This document shows, piece after piece, positions 8,660 to 19,074 of a DNA stretch of 64,000 bases (its first letter is position 1; each line of letters begins with the position of its first letter). The position numbers and the translations under genes are program-made. The stretch covers positions 62,001-126,000 of the forward strand of contig NZ_JRKJ01000025.1 of NCBI RefSeq assembly GCF_000770795.1, given 5' to 3'. This stretch comes from Lysobacter dokdonensis DS-58. Its GTDB lineage: Bacteria; Pseudomonadota; Gammaproteobacteria; Xanthomonadales; Xanthomonadaceae. Below the pieces are notes generated by a model, which was given only the letters and a program-made list of their open reading frames with translations, searched no databases and had not been told where the DNA came from.

Positions 8660-9738
8660 GCGGCATCCGTTACGTCGACGTCGGCGGCGCCCAGCCGTAC
8701 CGCATTGCGATCGGCGATGGTGCGTCGTGCGATGGCGCCGCGCTCGCGGCGCACGTGCGCGGGCGCCACGTGTTCCTCGTGAGCGATGCGCACGTCGCGC
8801 CGCTGTATGCGCGGCAAGTGGTCGATGCGTTGCAGCGCGCGCGCCCCGAAATCAAATGCATCGTCTCGTGCATCCCCGCGGGCGAGTCGGCGAAGACGCT
8901 GGAGCGTTTCGGCGAACTCGTGCGCGAACTCGCGGATTTCGGCGCGACGCGCGATGCCTGCGTGATCGCGCTCGGCGGTGGCGTCGTCGGCGATCTCACC
9001 GGGTTCGTCGCCGCGTGCTGGATGCGCGGCGTGGATTGCGTGCAATTGCCGACGACCTTGCTCGCGATGGTCGATTCGTCGGTCGGCGGCAAGACGGCGG
9101 TCGACATGCCGCAGGGCAAGAACCTCGTCGGCGCCTTCCATCCGCCGCGCGCGGTCTTCGCCGATACGGCGACGTTGCACACCCTGCCCGACCGCGAGTT
9201 GCGCGCAGGCCTGGCCGAAGTCGTGAAATACGGCGCGATCCGCGATGCGGCGTTCCTCGACTGGCTGGACGCGCACGTCGATGCGTTGCTCGCGCGCGAT
9301 GCCGATGCGCTCGCGCACGCCATCGCGCGCAGTTGCGAGCACAAGGCGGAGATCACGCAGCGCGATCCCTTCGAGAAAGGCGAACGCGCGCTGCTCAACT
9401 TCGGCCACACCTTCGCGCATGCGATCGAAAGCGAACAGGGGTACGGCGGGTTGAACCATGGCGAAGCGGTCGCCGTGGGCATGGTGCGTGCGGCGAGATT
9501 GTCGGCGCGCCTGGGGATGGCGGACGACGCCGATGCGACGCGGCTCGAATCCCTGCTCGCTCGTTTCGGCCTCCCCGTCGCGGTGCCGGGGGGTCTATCG
9601 GCCGACGCGCTGGTCGCCCGCATGCGCCTGGACAAGAAGGCCGCCGCGGGGGGCCTGCGCTTCATCCTCTGGCGTGGAATCGGCGCGGCGGAAGTCGTTT
9701 CGGACGTCGACGGGGCCGCGGTCATCTCGGTGCTCTGA
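8656..9738 (+). CDS. aroB: 3-dehydroquinate synthase
   Basis: AroB converts DAHP to 3-dehydroquinate using NAD+ and a divalent metal. The 360-residue product carries [49 protein letters not shown] and [10 protein letters not shown], all diagnostic, plus metal-ligand histidines in [10 protein letters not shown] and [11 protein letters not shown]. The start at 8656 overlaps the aroK stop; an in-frame ATG at 8632 would overlap aroK by 28 bases and is less likely. Confidence 0.97.
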   Translation: MSGIRYVDVGGAQPYRIAIGDGASCDGAALAAHVRGRHVFLVSDAHVAPLYARQVVDALQRARPEIKCIVSCIPAGESAKTLERFGELVRELADFGATRDACVIALGGGVVGDLTGFVAACWMRGVDCVQLPTTLLAMVDSSVGGKTAVDMPQGKNLVGAFHPPRAVFADTATLHTLPDRELRAGLAEVVKYGAIRDAAFLDWLDAHVDALLARDADALAHAIARSCEHKAEITQRDPFEKGERALLNFGHTFAHAIESEQGYGGLNHGEAVAVGMVRAARLSARLGMADDADATRLESLLARFGLPVAVPGGLSADALVARMRLDKKAAAGGLRFILWRGIGAAEVVSDVDGAAVISVL

Positions 9739-9745
9739 ACCCGAC

Positions 9746-9766
9746 GGGGGCTACAATGCGCCCCCC
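9746..9766 (+). promoter_or_regulatory. Probable -10 element inside an inverted repeat, directly before the WGR gene
   Basis: TACAAT at 9752-9757 lies nine bases before the ATG at 9767. It is flanked by GGGGGC (9746-9751) and GCCCCC (9760-9765), a perfect six-base inverted repeat with an eight-base loop. There is no Shine-Dalgarno sequence. If transcription starts about seven bases after TACAAT, the mRNA is leaderless or nearly so. No good -35 is seen. Confidence 0.5.
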
Positions 9767-10024
9767 ATGCGCCTGCTCCTGCAAGAACGGCCCACCGGCC
9801 GCGAGGCTCCGCGCTTCGTCCAGCTCCAGCTCGAGGCCGACCTGCTCGGCGGATGGACGCTCGTGCGCGAGACCGGGCAGATCGGCGGGCGCAGTACGTT
9901 GCGGCGCGAGCAATACCTCGACCAGGGCAGTGCGCTGGCCGCGTTCGAACATGCCCGCGACCTGCAACTGAAGAAAGGCTTCCAGCTGATGTTCGTGCAG
10001 GGCGCCGACGCACCGCGCCCCTGA
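9767..10024 (+). CDS. Small WGR-domain-like protein
   Basis: The 85-residue protein is almost entirely one WGR-like domain: [41 protein letters not shown] and [14 protein letters not shown] domains occur in PARPs and MolR-type proteins and bind nucleic acid; free-standing single-domain versions in bacteria have no assigned role. It lies between aroB and hemE, 23 bases before hemE, and probably shares a transcript with it. The start is fixed by the TACAAT element just upstream and the absence of another ATG. Confidence 0.75.
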   Translation: MRLLLQERPTGREAPRFVQLQLEADLLGGWTLVRETGQIGGRSTLRREQYLDQGSALAAFEHARDLQLKKGFQLMFVQGADAPRP

Positions 10025-10047
10025 ATTCCATTCTTGCGAGAACCCGC

Positions 10048-11109
10048 GTGACCCCCACCCTGAAGAACGATCGCTTCCTGCGCGCCCTGCGCCGCGAACC
10101 CGTCGACGCCACGCCCGTGTGGCTGATGCGCCAGGCCGGGCGCTATCTGCCGGAATACCGCGCCACCCGCGCGAAGGCCGGCAGCTTCCTGGCGATGGCC
10201 AAGAACCCCGACCTCGCGTGCGAAGTCACGCTGCAACCGCTCGCGCGCTTCGACCTCGACGCCGCGATCCTGTTCTCCGACATCCTCACCGTGCCCGACG
10301 CGATGGGCCTGGGGCTGTATTTCGTCGAAGGCGAAGGCCCGAAGTTCGAACGCCCCGTGCGCAGCGCCGCGGACATCGCGAAGCTCGCCGTGCCCGACAT
10401 GGCCGGCGAACTGCGCTACGTGATGGACGCGGTGTCGGTGATCCGGCGCGAACTCGATGGCCGCGTGCCGCTGATCGGTTTCTCCGGCAGCCCGTGGACG
10501 CTGGCGTGCTACATGGTCGAAGGCGGCGGCAGCGACAACTTCTCGAAGGTCAAACGCCTCGCGCTCGACGACCCGAAGGCGATGCACGCGCTGTTGTCGA
10601 TCAACACCGATGCGGTGATCGCCTACCTGCGCGCGCAGCGCGAGGCCGGCGCGCAGGCGCTGCAGGTGTTCGACACGTGGGGCGGCGTGTTGTCGCCGTC
10701 GATGTATCGCGAATTCTCGCTGCCGTACCTCACCCGCATCGCGCGCGAACTCGATCGCGGCGATGCGCCGCTGATCCTGTTCGGCAAGGGCAATGCGCCC
10801 TACCTGGAAGATCTCGCCGCGAGCGGCGCGGAAGGCGTCGGCGTGGATTGGCTGATCGAACTCGATGAAGCCGCGCGCCGCACCCGGGGCCAGGTCGCGC
10901 TGCAGGGCAATCTCGATCCGGCGATGTTGTACGGCTCACCCGACAGCGTGCGCGCCCGCGTGCGCGAAGCCCTCGACAGCTATGCGAAGGGCAACGGCGG
11001 TTCGCGCGAGGGGCACGTCTTCAACCTCGGACACGGGTTGTCGCCGGACATGGATCCGGCGCATGTCGGGGCCTTGGTCGACGAAGTGCACAAGCACAGC
11101 GCGCGCTGA
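10048..11109 (+). CDS. hemE: Uroporphyrinogen decarboxylase
   Basis: HemE removes the four acetate carboxyl groups of uroporphyrinogen III to give coproporphyrinogen III in heme synthesis. The 353-residue product begins [20 protein letters not shown] and has the family signatures [16 protein letters not shown] and [19 protein letters not shown], the invariant ILFSDILT, and [12 protein letters not shown] at the end. The GTG at 10048 gives the conserved N-terminus; the open frame upstream overlaps the WGR gene and is shadow. Confidence 0.96.
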   Translation: MTPTLKNDRFLRALRREPVDATPVWLMRQAGRYLPEYRATRAKAGSFLAMAKNPDLACEVTLQPLARFDLDAAILFSDILTVPDAMGLGLYFVEGEGPKFERPVRSAADIAKLAVPDMAGELRYVMDAVSVIRRELDGRVPLIGFSGSPWTLACYMVEGGGSDNFSKVKRLALDDPKAMHALLSINTDAVIAYLRAQREAGAQALQVFDTWGGVLSPSMYREFSLPYLTRIARELDRGDAPLILFGKGNAPYLEDLAASGAEGVGVDWLIELDEAARRTRGQVALQGNLDPAMLYGSPDSVRARVREALDSYAKGNGGSREGHVFNLGHGLSPDMDPAHVGALVDEVHKHSAR

Positions 11110-11110
11110 C

Positions 11111-12187
11111 TCAGCGCGCGACATCGCCCGAATCCACCGGGCCCGTGAAGGGCGCGCTCCAATCGGCGCCCGTCCTGATCCGCACGTTCGTGAAGTACGC
11201 GGGCAGGCCTTCCTCCCACCTCGGGCCCGATTGCAGCTGGTAATGCAGGTGCACGAGGAAGGCGTCGCCGGACATTCCCATTCCGCCGATCACATCGCCA
11301 CTGCGCACGCGCTGGCCGTCGCGCACGCGCACGCTGCCTTGTTTCAGGTGCGCGAAGAGGCTGTACTCGCCATCGCCGTGGTCGATCACGACGTAGTTGC
11401 CGAGGAACAGCGTGAGATCCTTCATGATCGCGTCCTGCTCGAAGGGCGGCGGCCCGCCCTTGCGGTTGTCGCGCATGCCGTCGCGCATCGCGACCACGAC
11501 GCCGTCGCCCGTCGCGTGCACCGGCGCACCGTAGCCGTACCAGTCTTCCGGCGTCGCGCCGTCGCTACGGAACAACCTGCCCTGCGCATCGGCGATGGTG
11601 AAGTCGTGCGCATAACGCATGAAGTTCGACGTGATGCCGAAGTGCGTCGTCATGCCGCCAGTGATGTCGAGCCGGCGATGGTGCGCGAGCAGATCGTGGC
11701 CGTCGTGCACGAAGACCTCGCCGTCGAGCGGCAGCCGCAACACCGTCTTCGGTTCGAATGCGCGGGGCGCGACGCGCAACTCGACGCGCGATTCCGGTCC
11801 GTCTTCTCCAGCGCGGAACGTGGCGACGTAGCGCAGATCGCCGAGCCATTGGTCCGGACCGAACGATGCGAACGGATTGAACACCACCAGCCGCCCTTTC
11901 GCCGGCAACGTGCGATTGGGCAGCGTCGCGAGCGACATCGTCGTCGGATCGCCGTTGCGATCCAGCCGCCGCTGCGAGAAGAAGCGGCCCTGCCGGTCGA
12001 ACAGCGTCACTTCCAGGCCGGTCAGCTCCAGCGCCTGGTCACCGTCGCTGGCGAACACCAGGTCGAAGTTCAGGTGCTGCGCATCGCGCATGCGCTCGAT
12101 CAGCGGCTGCGCGGGCAGCGTGGTGGCGGTGGGCGCCGCGGCCAGCGGCGCGGCGGCGAGCAGCAGGGTCAGCAACCACGAGCGCAT
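11111..12187 (-). CDS. Secreted M23-type peptidoglycan peptidase family protein
   Basis: The 358-residue protein has a clear signal peptide (MRSWLLTLLLAAAPLAAAP, cleavage around residue 18). A beta-rich middle domain is followed by a C-terminal LytM/M23 domain: MRYAHDFTIADA, YGYGAPVHATGDGVVVAM, YVVIDHGDGEYSLFAHL and VHLHYQL. M23 proteins cut peptide cross-links in murein or, when inactive, regulate amidases. The canonical first zinc ligand (His of HxxxD) is not in its usual place, though a His precedes the Asp in RYAHD, so activity needs testing. It ends one base after the convergent hemE stop. Confidence 0.82.
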   Translation of the reverse strand: MRSWLLTLLLAAAPLAAAPTATTLPAQPLIERMRDAQHLNFDLVFASDGDQALELTGLEVTLFDRQGRFFSQRRLDRNGDPTTMSLATLPNRTLPAKGRLVVFNPFASFGPDQWLGDLRYVATFRAGEDGPESRVELRVAPRAFEPKTVLRLPLDGEVFVHDGHDLLAHHRRLDITGGMTTHFGITSNFMRYAHDFTIADAQGRLFRSDGATPEDWYGYGAPVHATGDGVVVAMRDGMRDNRKGGPPPFEQDAIMKDLTLFLGNYVVIDHGDGEYSLFAHLKQGSVRVRDGQRVRSGDVIGGMGMSGDAFLVHLHYQLQSGPRWEEGLPAYFTNVRIRTGADWSAPFTGPVDSGDVAR

Positions 12188-12376
12188 GGCGCATCCTTTT
12201 TCGGGCGTCCCCCGAGGCGATACGCCCGCGCGGCCCGCGGTTGCAGTGCCACGCAGCGTTCCATCGCGCCCTGCCCACGATTCACATCGGCCGGTCTAGG
12301 ATGGCGCGTCCCGCACGGTCGAACCTTTCGGACCGCGCGGGCCATCCACCCGCATCCCGCCGAGCGTGCCCCGCCC

Positions 12377-13060
12377 ATGCCCAACCGATTCGTGCGCCAC
12401 GCGGCCCTGGCCGCCCTGGTCCTCGCATCCTGCCTCGTGCATGCGGCCGACACGGTCTACGCGCTCGATCCGGTGCATACGCGCGTGATGTTCGCGGTCA
12501 GCCACGCGGGCTTCTCCAATCCGATGGGCACCGTCTCCGGCACGACCGGCACGCTGGTGTTCGATCCGGACAACTGGAGCAGCGCGCGCGTCGAAGCGAA
12601 GATCCCGCTCGACCGCCTCGACATGGGCGATGCGAAGTGGAACGACGCGGTGCTCGGGCGCAGCTTCCTCGATGCGAAGCAACACCCGGTGGCGACGTTC
12701 GTCTCCACGCGCATCGAGCCCGTCGACGCCACGCACGCGAAACTCACCGGCAATCTCACGCTCCGTGGTGTCACGCGCGAGGTGCAACTCGATGTCGTCT
12801 TCCACCAGGCCAAGCGCCATCCGATGCCGCCCTTCCGCCGCACCGCCGGTTTTTCCGCGACCGGCACGCTGAGCCGCAAGGCCTTCGCCATCACGGCGTG
12901 GCCGAGCGTCGTCGGCGACGCGGTGGAGATCCGCATCGAAGCCGAAGGCACGCGCACGCGCGAAGACGCGGGCGATGTCCCGATGCCATCGACGACGCAG
13001 GCGCCGCCTGCAGGAACCTCGACGGTCCTGCCTGCATCCAATGCGACGATCGCGCCGTAA
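12377..13060 (+). CDS. YceI family periplasmic protein (copy 1)
   Basis: The 227-residue product has a signal peptide ending near VHAAD, then a YceI lipocalin-like barrel: YALDPVHTRVMFAVSHAGFS, FDPDNWSSARVEAKIPLDRL, SFLDAKQHPVATFVSTRIE, NLTLRGVTREVQLDVVF and an FSATGTLSR region. YceI proteins bind polyprenoid or quinone-like lipids in the periplasm. A proline- and threonine-rich tail of about 30 residues follows. It begins a three-gene set with cytochrome b561 and a second YceI, a common arrangement suggesting quinol-linked electron transfer. The frame upstream of 12377 is antisense to the M23 gene and was not used. Confidence 0.88.
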   Translation: MPNRFVRHAALAALVLASCLVHAADTVYALDPVHTRVMFAVSHAGFSNPMGTVSGTTGTLVFDPDNWSSARVEAKIPLDRLDMGDAKWNDAVLGRSFLDAKQHPVATFVSTRIEPVDATHAKLTGNLTLRGVTREVQLDVVFHQAKRHPMPPFRRTAGFSATGTLSRKAFAITAWPSVVGDAVEIRIEAEGTRTREDAGDVPMPSTTQAPPAGTSTVLPASNATIAP

Positions 13061-13076
13061 CTCCACGCACCTTCGA

Positions 13077-13694
13077 ATGAGCGCCCGCATGCCGACGACA
13101 CCCACCGCCCCTTCGCACCTGCGCAACATCGAACGCTGGGGTGCGCTGAGCCAGGCGTTCCATTGGCTGATCGTGATCGGCATCCTCACGATGGCGATCA
13201 TCGGCCTGACGATGGTCGACATGCCGAGCAGCCCCGACAAGGTGCGCATGTTCGCGCTGCACAAGTCGATCGGGCTGACGATCCTCGTGCTGGTCACGCT
13301 GCGCCTGGCATGGCGCTTGTACGCCGGCTCGCCGCCCGACGTACCGATGCCGCGCTGGCAGCACCTGGCCGCCAACCTGTCGCATGTCGGTTTGTACGTG
13401 CTGCTGTTCGCCGTGCCGCTCAGCGGCTGGGTGATGAACTCGGCGGCGGGGTTTCCGTTGTGGTGGTTCGGCCTGTTCCGCGTGCCTGCGCTCGTCGGCA
13501 AGGATCACGACTTCCACGAGACCATGGAAGACGTGCACGAACTCCTGTTCTGGGCGTTGATCCTGCTGGTGCTCGTGCACGCGGGCGCCGCGCTCTACCA
13601 CCATCTGTTCCAACGCGACGCCACGCTCGCGCGCATGTTGCCGCGCGGCTGGATCCGCGACTCCGAAGCCGCCGAGGATGTCCGCCATGGTTGA
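13077..13694 (+). CDS. Cytochrome b561 family membrane protein
   Basis: The 205-residue integral membrane protein has four hydrophobic helices: about 26-46, 62-80, 100-120 and 155-175 from the start. Candidate heme-ligand histidines are in LSQAFHWLIV, FALHKSIGL and DVHELLFWALILLVLVHAG, as in the di-heme CybB type. It oxidises quinols and passes electrons to periplasmic partners. It sits between two YceI genes and overlaps the second by eight bases. A second ATG at 13089 is possible. Confidence 0.9.
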   Translation: MSARMPTTPTAPSHLRNIERWGALSQAFHWLIVIGILTMAIIGLTMVDMPSSPDKVRMFALHKSIGLTILVLVTLRLAWRLYAGSPPDVPMPRWQHLAANLSHVGLYVLLFAVPLSGWVMNSAAGFPLWWFGLFRVPALVGKDHDFHETMEDVHELLFWALILLVLVHAGAALYHHLFQRDATLARMLPRGWIRDSEAAEDVRHG

Positions 13695-14247
13695 TCGCCT
13701 GTTCCGTCGCGCCGCGTGCGCCGCCCTCCTGTGCGTCGCATCGTTCGCCGCATGCGCGGCCGACTACGTGCAGGGCGCGGGGTCGTCGCTGCAATTCGCA
13801 GGCACCTATCAGGGCGATGCGTTCTCCGGCAGCTTCCCGGGGTTCAAGACGACGTTCCGCTTCGATCCGAAACAACTGGCGGCCTCGAAACTCGACGTCG
13901 CCATTCCGATCGGCGCCGCCACCGTCGGCAACGACGAAATGGATCCGGAAATGCGCGGCACGGCGTTCTTCGATGCCAAGCGCTTTCCGCAGGCGCGCTA
14001 CACCGCGAGCAAGTTCCGCGCGCTCGGTGGCAACCGCTACGCGGCCGACGGCACGCTGTCGCTGCGCGGAGTGAGCAAGCCGGTCACGCTGACATTCACC
14101 TGGACGCCGGGCGCCAGGCCCGTATTGCAGGGCACGGCCACGGTGAAGCGCCTCGACTTCGGCGTGGGCGGCGGCGAATGGGCGGATACCTCGCTGCTGC
14201 CCAACGACATCAAGGTCACGACGAAGGTCGTCTTCGCCCCGAAGTGA
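13687..14247 (+). CDS. YceI family periplasmic protein (copy 2)
   Basis: The product of about 186 residues has a signal peptide (RRAACAALLCVASFAACAAD) and a full YceI domain: GTYQGDAFSGSFPGFKTTFR, DVAIPIGAATVGNDEMD, TAFFDAKRFPQARYTAS, GTLSLRGVSKPVTLTF and FGVGGGEWADTSLLPNDIKV. The GEWAD segment is typical of the quinone-binding subgroup. I prefer the ATG at 13687 because GAGG is nine bases upstream; the in-frame ATG at 13678 has it directly adjacent. It overlaps the end of the b561 gene. Confidence 0.9.
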   Translation: MVDRLFRRAACAALLCVASFAACAADYVQGAGSSLQFAGTYQGDAFSGSFPGFKTTFRFDPKQLAASKLDVAIPIGAATVGNDEMDPEMRGTAFFDAKRFPQARYTASKFRALGGNRYAADGTLSLRGVSKPVTLTFTWTPGARPVLQGTATVKRLDFGVGGGEWADTSLLPNDIKVTTKVVFAPK

Positions 14248-14472
14248 TCAGCCGACGAATCCGCGGACCCGGTCGGCGTCGAAGGGCCAGTCGAGCTCGG
14301 TCTCGCTGATCTCGTCGCGCAGCACCGGCACGCGCTCGCCGTAGCGGGCCTCCAGCACCGGGTCGTCGTCGATCCACACCGGCTCGAACTCCGGCGTGCG
14401 CGCCGCGGCCAGCACCGCGAGGGCTTCGTCGCACAGGGGGCAGTCGTCGCGCTGGAACAAACGCAGGCGCAT
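14248..14472 (-). CDS. Glutaredoxin-like thioredoxin-fold protein
   Basis: The 74-residue protein matches the short glutaredoxin-like (DUF836) family: [20 protein letters not shown] with the redox pair CPLC, then [18 protein letters not shown] with the cis-Pro loop VPVL. It is expected to be a small cytoplasmic thiol-disulfide protein. It converges head to head with the second YceI gene (stops adjacent) and is divergent from sdaA with 73 bases between starts. The partner is unknown. Confidence 0.85.
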   Translation of the reverse strand: MRLRLFQRDDCPLCDEALAVLAAARTPEFEPVWIDDDPVLEARYGERVPVLRDEISETELDWPFDADRVRGFVG

Positions 14473-14508
14473 GGTGGTTCCGTTCCGGTTTCGCGGCGGG
14501 CAGGGGCA

Positions 14509-14514
14509 TAGAAT
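14509..14514 (+). promoter_or_regulatory. Probable -10 element of sdaA
   Basis: TAGAAT lies 31 bases before the sdaA start in the divergent gap with the glutaredoxin-like gene. The same hexamer is upstream of prfC. No good -35 is present at standard spacing. Confidence 0.4.
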
Positions 14515-14545
14515 AGGCCTCTTCCCCGCGCAGTCCCGTGATTCC

Positions 14546-15924
<1,379 letters not shown>

Positions 15925-15928
<4 letters not shown>

Positions 15929-15952
15929 GTCGGGCCTGATTAGGCCTACACT
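15925..15952 (+). promoter_or_regulatory. Promoter of the GGDEF/EAL gene, leaderless geometry
   Basis: TTGAGT (15925-15930) and TACACT (15947-15952) are 16 bases apart, and TACACT ends six bases before the ATG at 15959. Transcription would start at or next to the start codon. No Shine-Dalgarno sequence is present. Confidence 0.6.
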
Positions 15953-15958
15953 CGGCGC

Positions 15959-18166
15959 ATGGCCGACGCCTTGGGGACGCTGCGCCGCTTCCTGCTGCTG
16001 ACCGGGCTCTATTACGCCGGGGCGGTACTCGCATCGCTGTACCTGCGCACCCCGGACGACATCACGCTGTTCTGGCCGAGCTCGGGCATCGCGCTCGCGC
16101 TGGTCGTCAGCTGGGGCAAGCGGTGGACGGTGGTGGTGCCGTTCGCGGTGATCGCCTTGCACCTGACGGTGGTGCCCGTCCCCCTCGCCTTCCTCCCCTA
16201 TTCGATCCTCAGCAACACGCTCGCCGCCCTCGCCGCCGGCTGGTATTGCGAACACGCCAGGCGCGCCGACGGCCTGCACCTGCGCACCGCCGACGGATTG
16301 ATGCTGCTGCGCAGCGGCCTGATCCTGGCGGCGACCAGCGCGACCATCGGCACCGCGGGCCTGCTGCATGCGGGCATCACCCAGCCCATCGACGCGGGCC
16401 GGGTGTGGTTGCTCTGGGCGCTCGGCGACATCCTCGGCATCACGACCTTCACGCCGGTCATCGCGCTGCTGCTCGGGCCCGGCGGATTGCGCGAAGGCCT
16501 GTGGCGCGACCGCGTGGGCCGGCGCGAACAGGTCGTGTGGGCCATCGCCTTGCTGCTCTCGCTCGCCGGCATCGTCAGCGCGGGCCGCAGCGGGAACCTC
16601 TACGCGCTCGGCCTGGTGAGCATGCCGCTCGCCCTGTTGCTCTGGGCGGCGGTGCGTTTCTCGCCCATGACGACAATGGTCGGCACGACCCTCGTCGTCA
16701 CTTTCGTCAGCCTGCTCACGGGGCTCGGGCTCGGCGGGTTCACCCGTCCGCTCACGCTGCTCGACGCCTCCGTACTGATGTTGCTGCTGGTGCTGATCTC
16801 GGTGATCCCGGTGATGCTCGCGGTGGCCACGTACGAACAACGCCACACCGCGACCGCGTTGTACCTGCGCGCGACGCGCGACCCGCTCACCGGCCTGCTC
16901 AACCGCAGCACCTTCGAAGAACGCGCGCGCGAACGCCTCACGGGCGAAACCGCGGAACAAGACCTCAGCCTGCTGTACCTGGACCTCGACCACTTCAAGC
17001 TCGTGAACGATTCGGCGAGCCACGTCGCCGGCGACGACATGATCCGCACCGTCGGCGGCCTGGTCGGCGCGGAGTTCGGCGACGAGGCGCTGGTCGCGCG
17101 CACGGGCGGCGACGAATTCGCAGTCCTCGTGCCGGTGAGCGAATCGCAGGCGATCACGTGCGGGCGCCGCCTGCTCGCTTCCATCGATGGCCTGCGCATC
17201 GCGTGGGGCGACCAGATGCTCACCGCCGCGGCGAGCATCGGCATCGCGCACAGCAAGGCGCCGCACGTCGATTTCGACACGCTGCTCTCGCACGCCGACG
17301 CCGCGTGTTTCGCCGCGAAGGAGTACGGCGGGAACCGCCTGGTCGCCGCGTCGCGTGAAGGCGATGAACTGAAACTGCGTACCGCGTCGATGCGCTCGGC
17401 GCTGCAAGTGCGCGAGGCGCTCGACCAGCGCCGCTTCACCCTCTTCTGCCAGCCGATCGTGCCGCTGGACCCGGCCTCGTCGACCAAGAGCAGCATCGAA
17501 ATCCTGCTGCGCTGGACCGACGCGCAGGGCCAGGTGCGCGCGCCGGCGGAACTGATCGCGGCGGCCGAACGCTATCGCCTCGGGCCGCGCCTGGATCGCT
17601 ACGTGGTCGAAGCGGTGCTGCAATGGCTCGAAGCCAATCCCGAACACGCCGCGAACATCCACCACTGCGGCATCAACCTGGGCGGCGGCACGCTGGTCGA
17701 CGAGGAATTCCACGATTACTTCGCCGCGCGCCTGCGCCACAGCAGCATCTCGCCCGAGAAGCTGTGCCTGGAGATCACCGAGACGAGCGTCGTGCGCGAC
17801 CGCACGCGCGCGCAGCGTTTCATCCAGCGCATGCGCGACCTCGGTTGCCGCTTCGCGCTCGACGACTTCGGCACCGGCTTCTGTTCGTTCGGTTACCTGC
17901 AACACCTCGACGTCGACTATCTGAAGATCGACGGCAGCTTCGTGCGCGACCTCGGCAACTCCGAACTCGCCGAAGCCGTGGTGCGATCGATCACCGACAT
18001 CGCGCACGTGCTCGACAAGCGCACGGTCGCCGAGCAGGCGGAAACCCAGGCGCAGCTCGACAGCCTGCGCACCATGGGCGTGGATTTCGCGCAGGGTTAC
18101 GCGATCGCGCGGCCGATGCCGATCGCCACGTTCTTCGAAGGCCTCGCGGCGCTGAAGGCCGGTTGA
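15959..18166 (+). CDS. MASE1-like sensor with GGDEF and EAL domains (cyclic-di-GMP turnover)
   Basis: The 735-residue protein has about eight membrane helices in residues 1-290 (MASE1-like), a GGDEF domain (about 300-455) with intact GGDEF at about 382-386, and an EAL domain (about 470-735). The upstream inhibitory RxxD site of the GGDEF domain is not seen. In the EAL domain the signature reads EIL (SIEILLRW), but the other catalytic positions are present: the Asn of INLGG, Glu of LEITET, DDFGTG, the Lys of LKIDG, Glu of AEQAET and the Gln of AQGY. Both activities are therefore possible. It converges with hom, overlapping by 70 bases. Confidence 0.92.
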   Translation: MADALGTLRRFLLLTGLYYAGAVLASLYLRTPDDITLFWPSSGIALALVVSWGKRWTVVVPFAVIALHLTVVPVPLAFLPYSILSNTLAALAAGWYCEHARRADGLHLRTADGLMLLRSGLILAATSATIGTAGLLHAGITQPIDAGRVWLLWALGDILGITTFTPVIALLLGPGGLREGLWRDRVGRREQVVWAIALLLSLAGIVSAGRSGNLYALGLVSMPLALLLWAAVRFSPMTTMVGTTLVVTFVSLLTGLGLGGFTRPLTLLDASVLMLLLVLISVIPVMLAVATYEQRHTATALYLRATRDPLTGLLNRSTFEERARERLTGETAEQDLSLLYLDLDHFKLVNDSASHVAGDDMIRTVGGLVGAEFGDEALVARTGGDEFAVLVPVSESQAITCGRRLLASIDGLRIAWGDQMLTAAASIGIAHSKAPHVDFDTLLSHADAACFAAKEYGGNRLVAASREGDELKLRTASMRSALQVREALDQRRFTLFCQPIVPLDPASSTKSSIEILLRWTDAQGQVRAPAELIAAAERYRLGPRLDRYVVEAVLQWLEANPEHAANIHHCGINLGGGTLVDEEFHDYFAARLRHSSISPEKLCLEITETSVVRDRTRAQRFIQRMRDLGCRFALDDFGTGFCSFGYLQHLDVDYLKIDGSFVRDLGNSELAEAVVRSITDIAHVLDKRTVAEQAETQAQLDSLRTMGVDFAQGYAIARPMPIATFFEGLAALKAG

Positions 18167-19074
18167 TCGCGTAGCGCGAACACGTCGTCGAGCATCGCCG
18201 CGGCGGTGACTTCGGCGCCCGCGCCGGGGCCCTGGATCACGAGCGGTTGCTGCGCGTAACGCGCCGAATGGATGGCGACGCGGTTGTCGGTGCCGCTGCC
18301 GGCCGCGAGCGGATCGTTCGACGCGAGCGTTTCGAGACCCACACGCGCGACGCCGGCCTGCCAACGTGCGACGAAATGCAAACGCTGCCCGCGCGCGGCG
18401 TCCAGGCGCGCGCGCATCGGTGCATCCAGCAGTGCCAGCGCGTCGCCTTCGGTCGGCACCAGCGATTCCACCTGCACATCGTGCGCCTCCAACGCAACCC
18501 CCGCAGCCCGCGCGAGGATCAGCAGCTTGCGACGCACGTCCTCGCCCGACAGATCGATGCGCGGATCCGGTTCGGTGTAACCCGCGACACCCGCCTCGTG
18601 CACCAATGTCGAAAACGGCACGCTTCCATCGAAGCGCGCCAGCAACCATGCGAGCGACCCCGACAACACCCCGGCGACTCCATGGATCGCATCCCCGCCG
18701 GCCCGCAACGCGCGCAGGCTGCGCAGCAACGGAAGGCCCGCGCCGACGGTCGCCGAATCGCCATAGCGCGCGCCACTGGCGGTGCATGCCTGTTCGATGG
18801 CCTCCGCACGTGCGAGCGACGCGCCGCGCCCCAGCTTGTTGGCCGTGACGACATGCCATCCACGCGCGAGCCATTCGGCATGGCGCGCGGCGACGGCGTC
18901 GCTGGCGGTCGCATCGAGCACGACGTGCGGCGCGGATTCATGCAGCGACGGTCCGACGGTCACGCGCGTGTTGCCGATGTGCACGAGCGACAGGCCCGGA
19001 TCGTCGAGCGCCTCCAGCCGCGCGATCACCGCGCGACCCACGTTGCCGGTGCCGAGCAGCGCGATGCGGATCAC
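18097..19074 (-). CDS. hom: Homoserine dehydrogenase (monofunctional)
   Basis: The enzyme reduces aspartate semialdehyde to homoserine for methionine and threonine. The 325-residue product has the NAD(P) loop LLGTGNVGRAVI, the VVTANKLGRG motif, GVLSGSLAWLL and the substrate signature AGYTEPDPRIDLSGEDVRRK. It lacks both an aspartokinase domain and a C-terminal ACT domain, so it should not be feedback-inhibited through ACT; control probably comes from the riboswitch upstream of metX. Its GTG overlaps the metB stop as GTGA. The last 15 or so residues run past the usual end of the fold and overlap the convergent GGDEF/EAL gene. Confidence 0.92.
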   Translation of the reverse strand: MIRIALLGTGNVGRAVIARLEALDDPGLSLVHIGNTRVTVGPSLHESAPHVVLDATASDAVAARHAEWLARGWHVVTANKLGRGASLARAEAIEQACTASGARYGDSATVGAGLPLLRSLRALRAGGDAIHGVAGVLSGSLAWLLARFDGSVPFSTLVHEAGVAGYTEPDPRIDLSGEDVRRKLLILARAAGVALEAHDVQVESLVPTEGDALALLDAPMRARLDAARGQRLHFVARWQAGVARVGLETLASNDPLAAGSGTDNRVAIHSARYAQQPLVIQGPGAGAEVTAAAMLDDVFALRDQPAFSAARPSKNVAIGIGRAIA

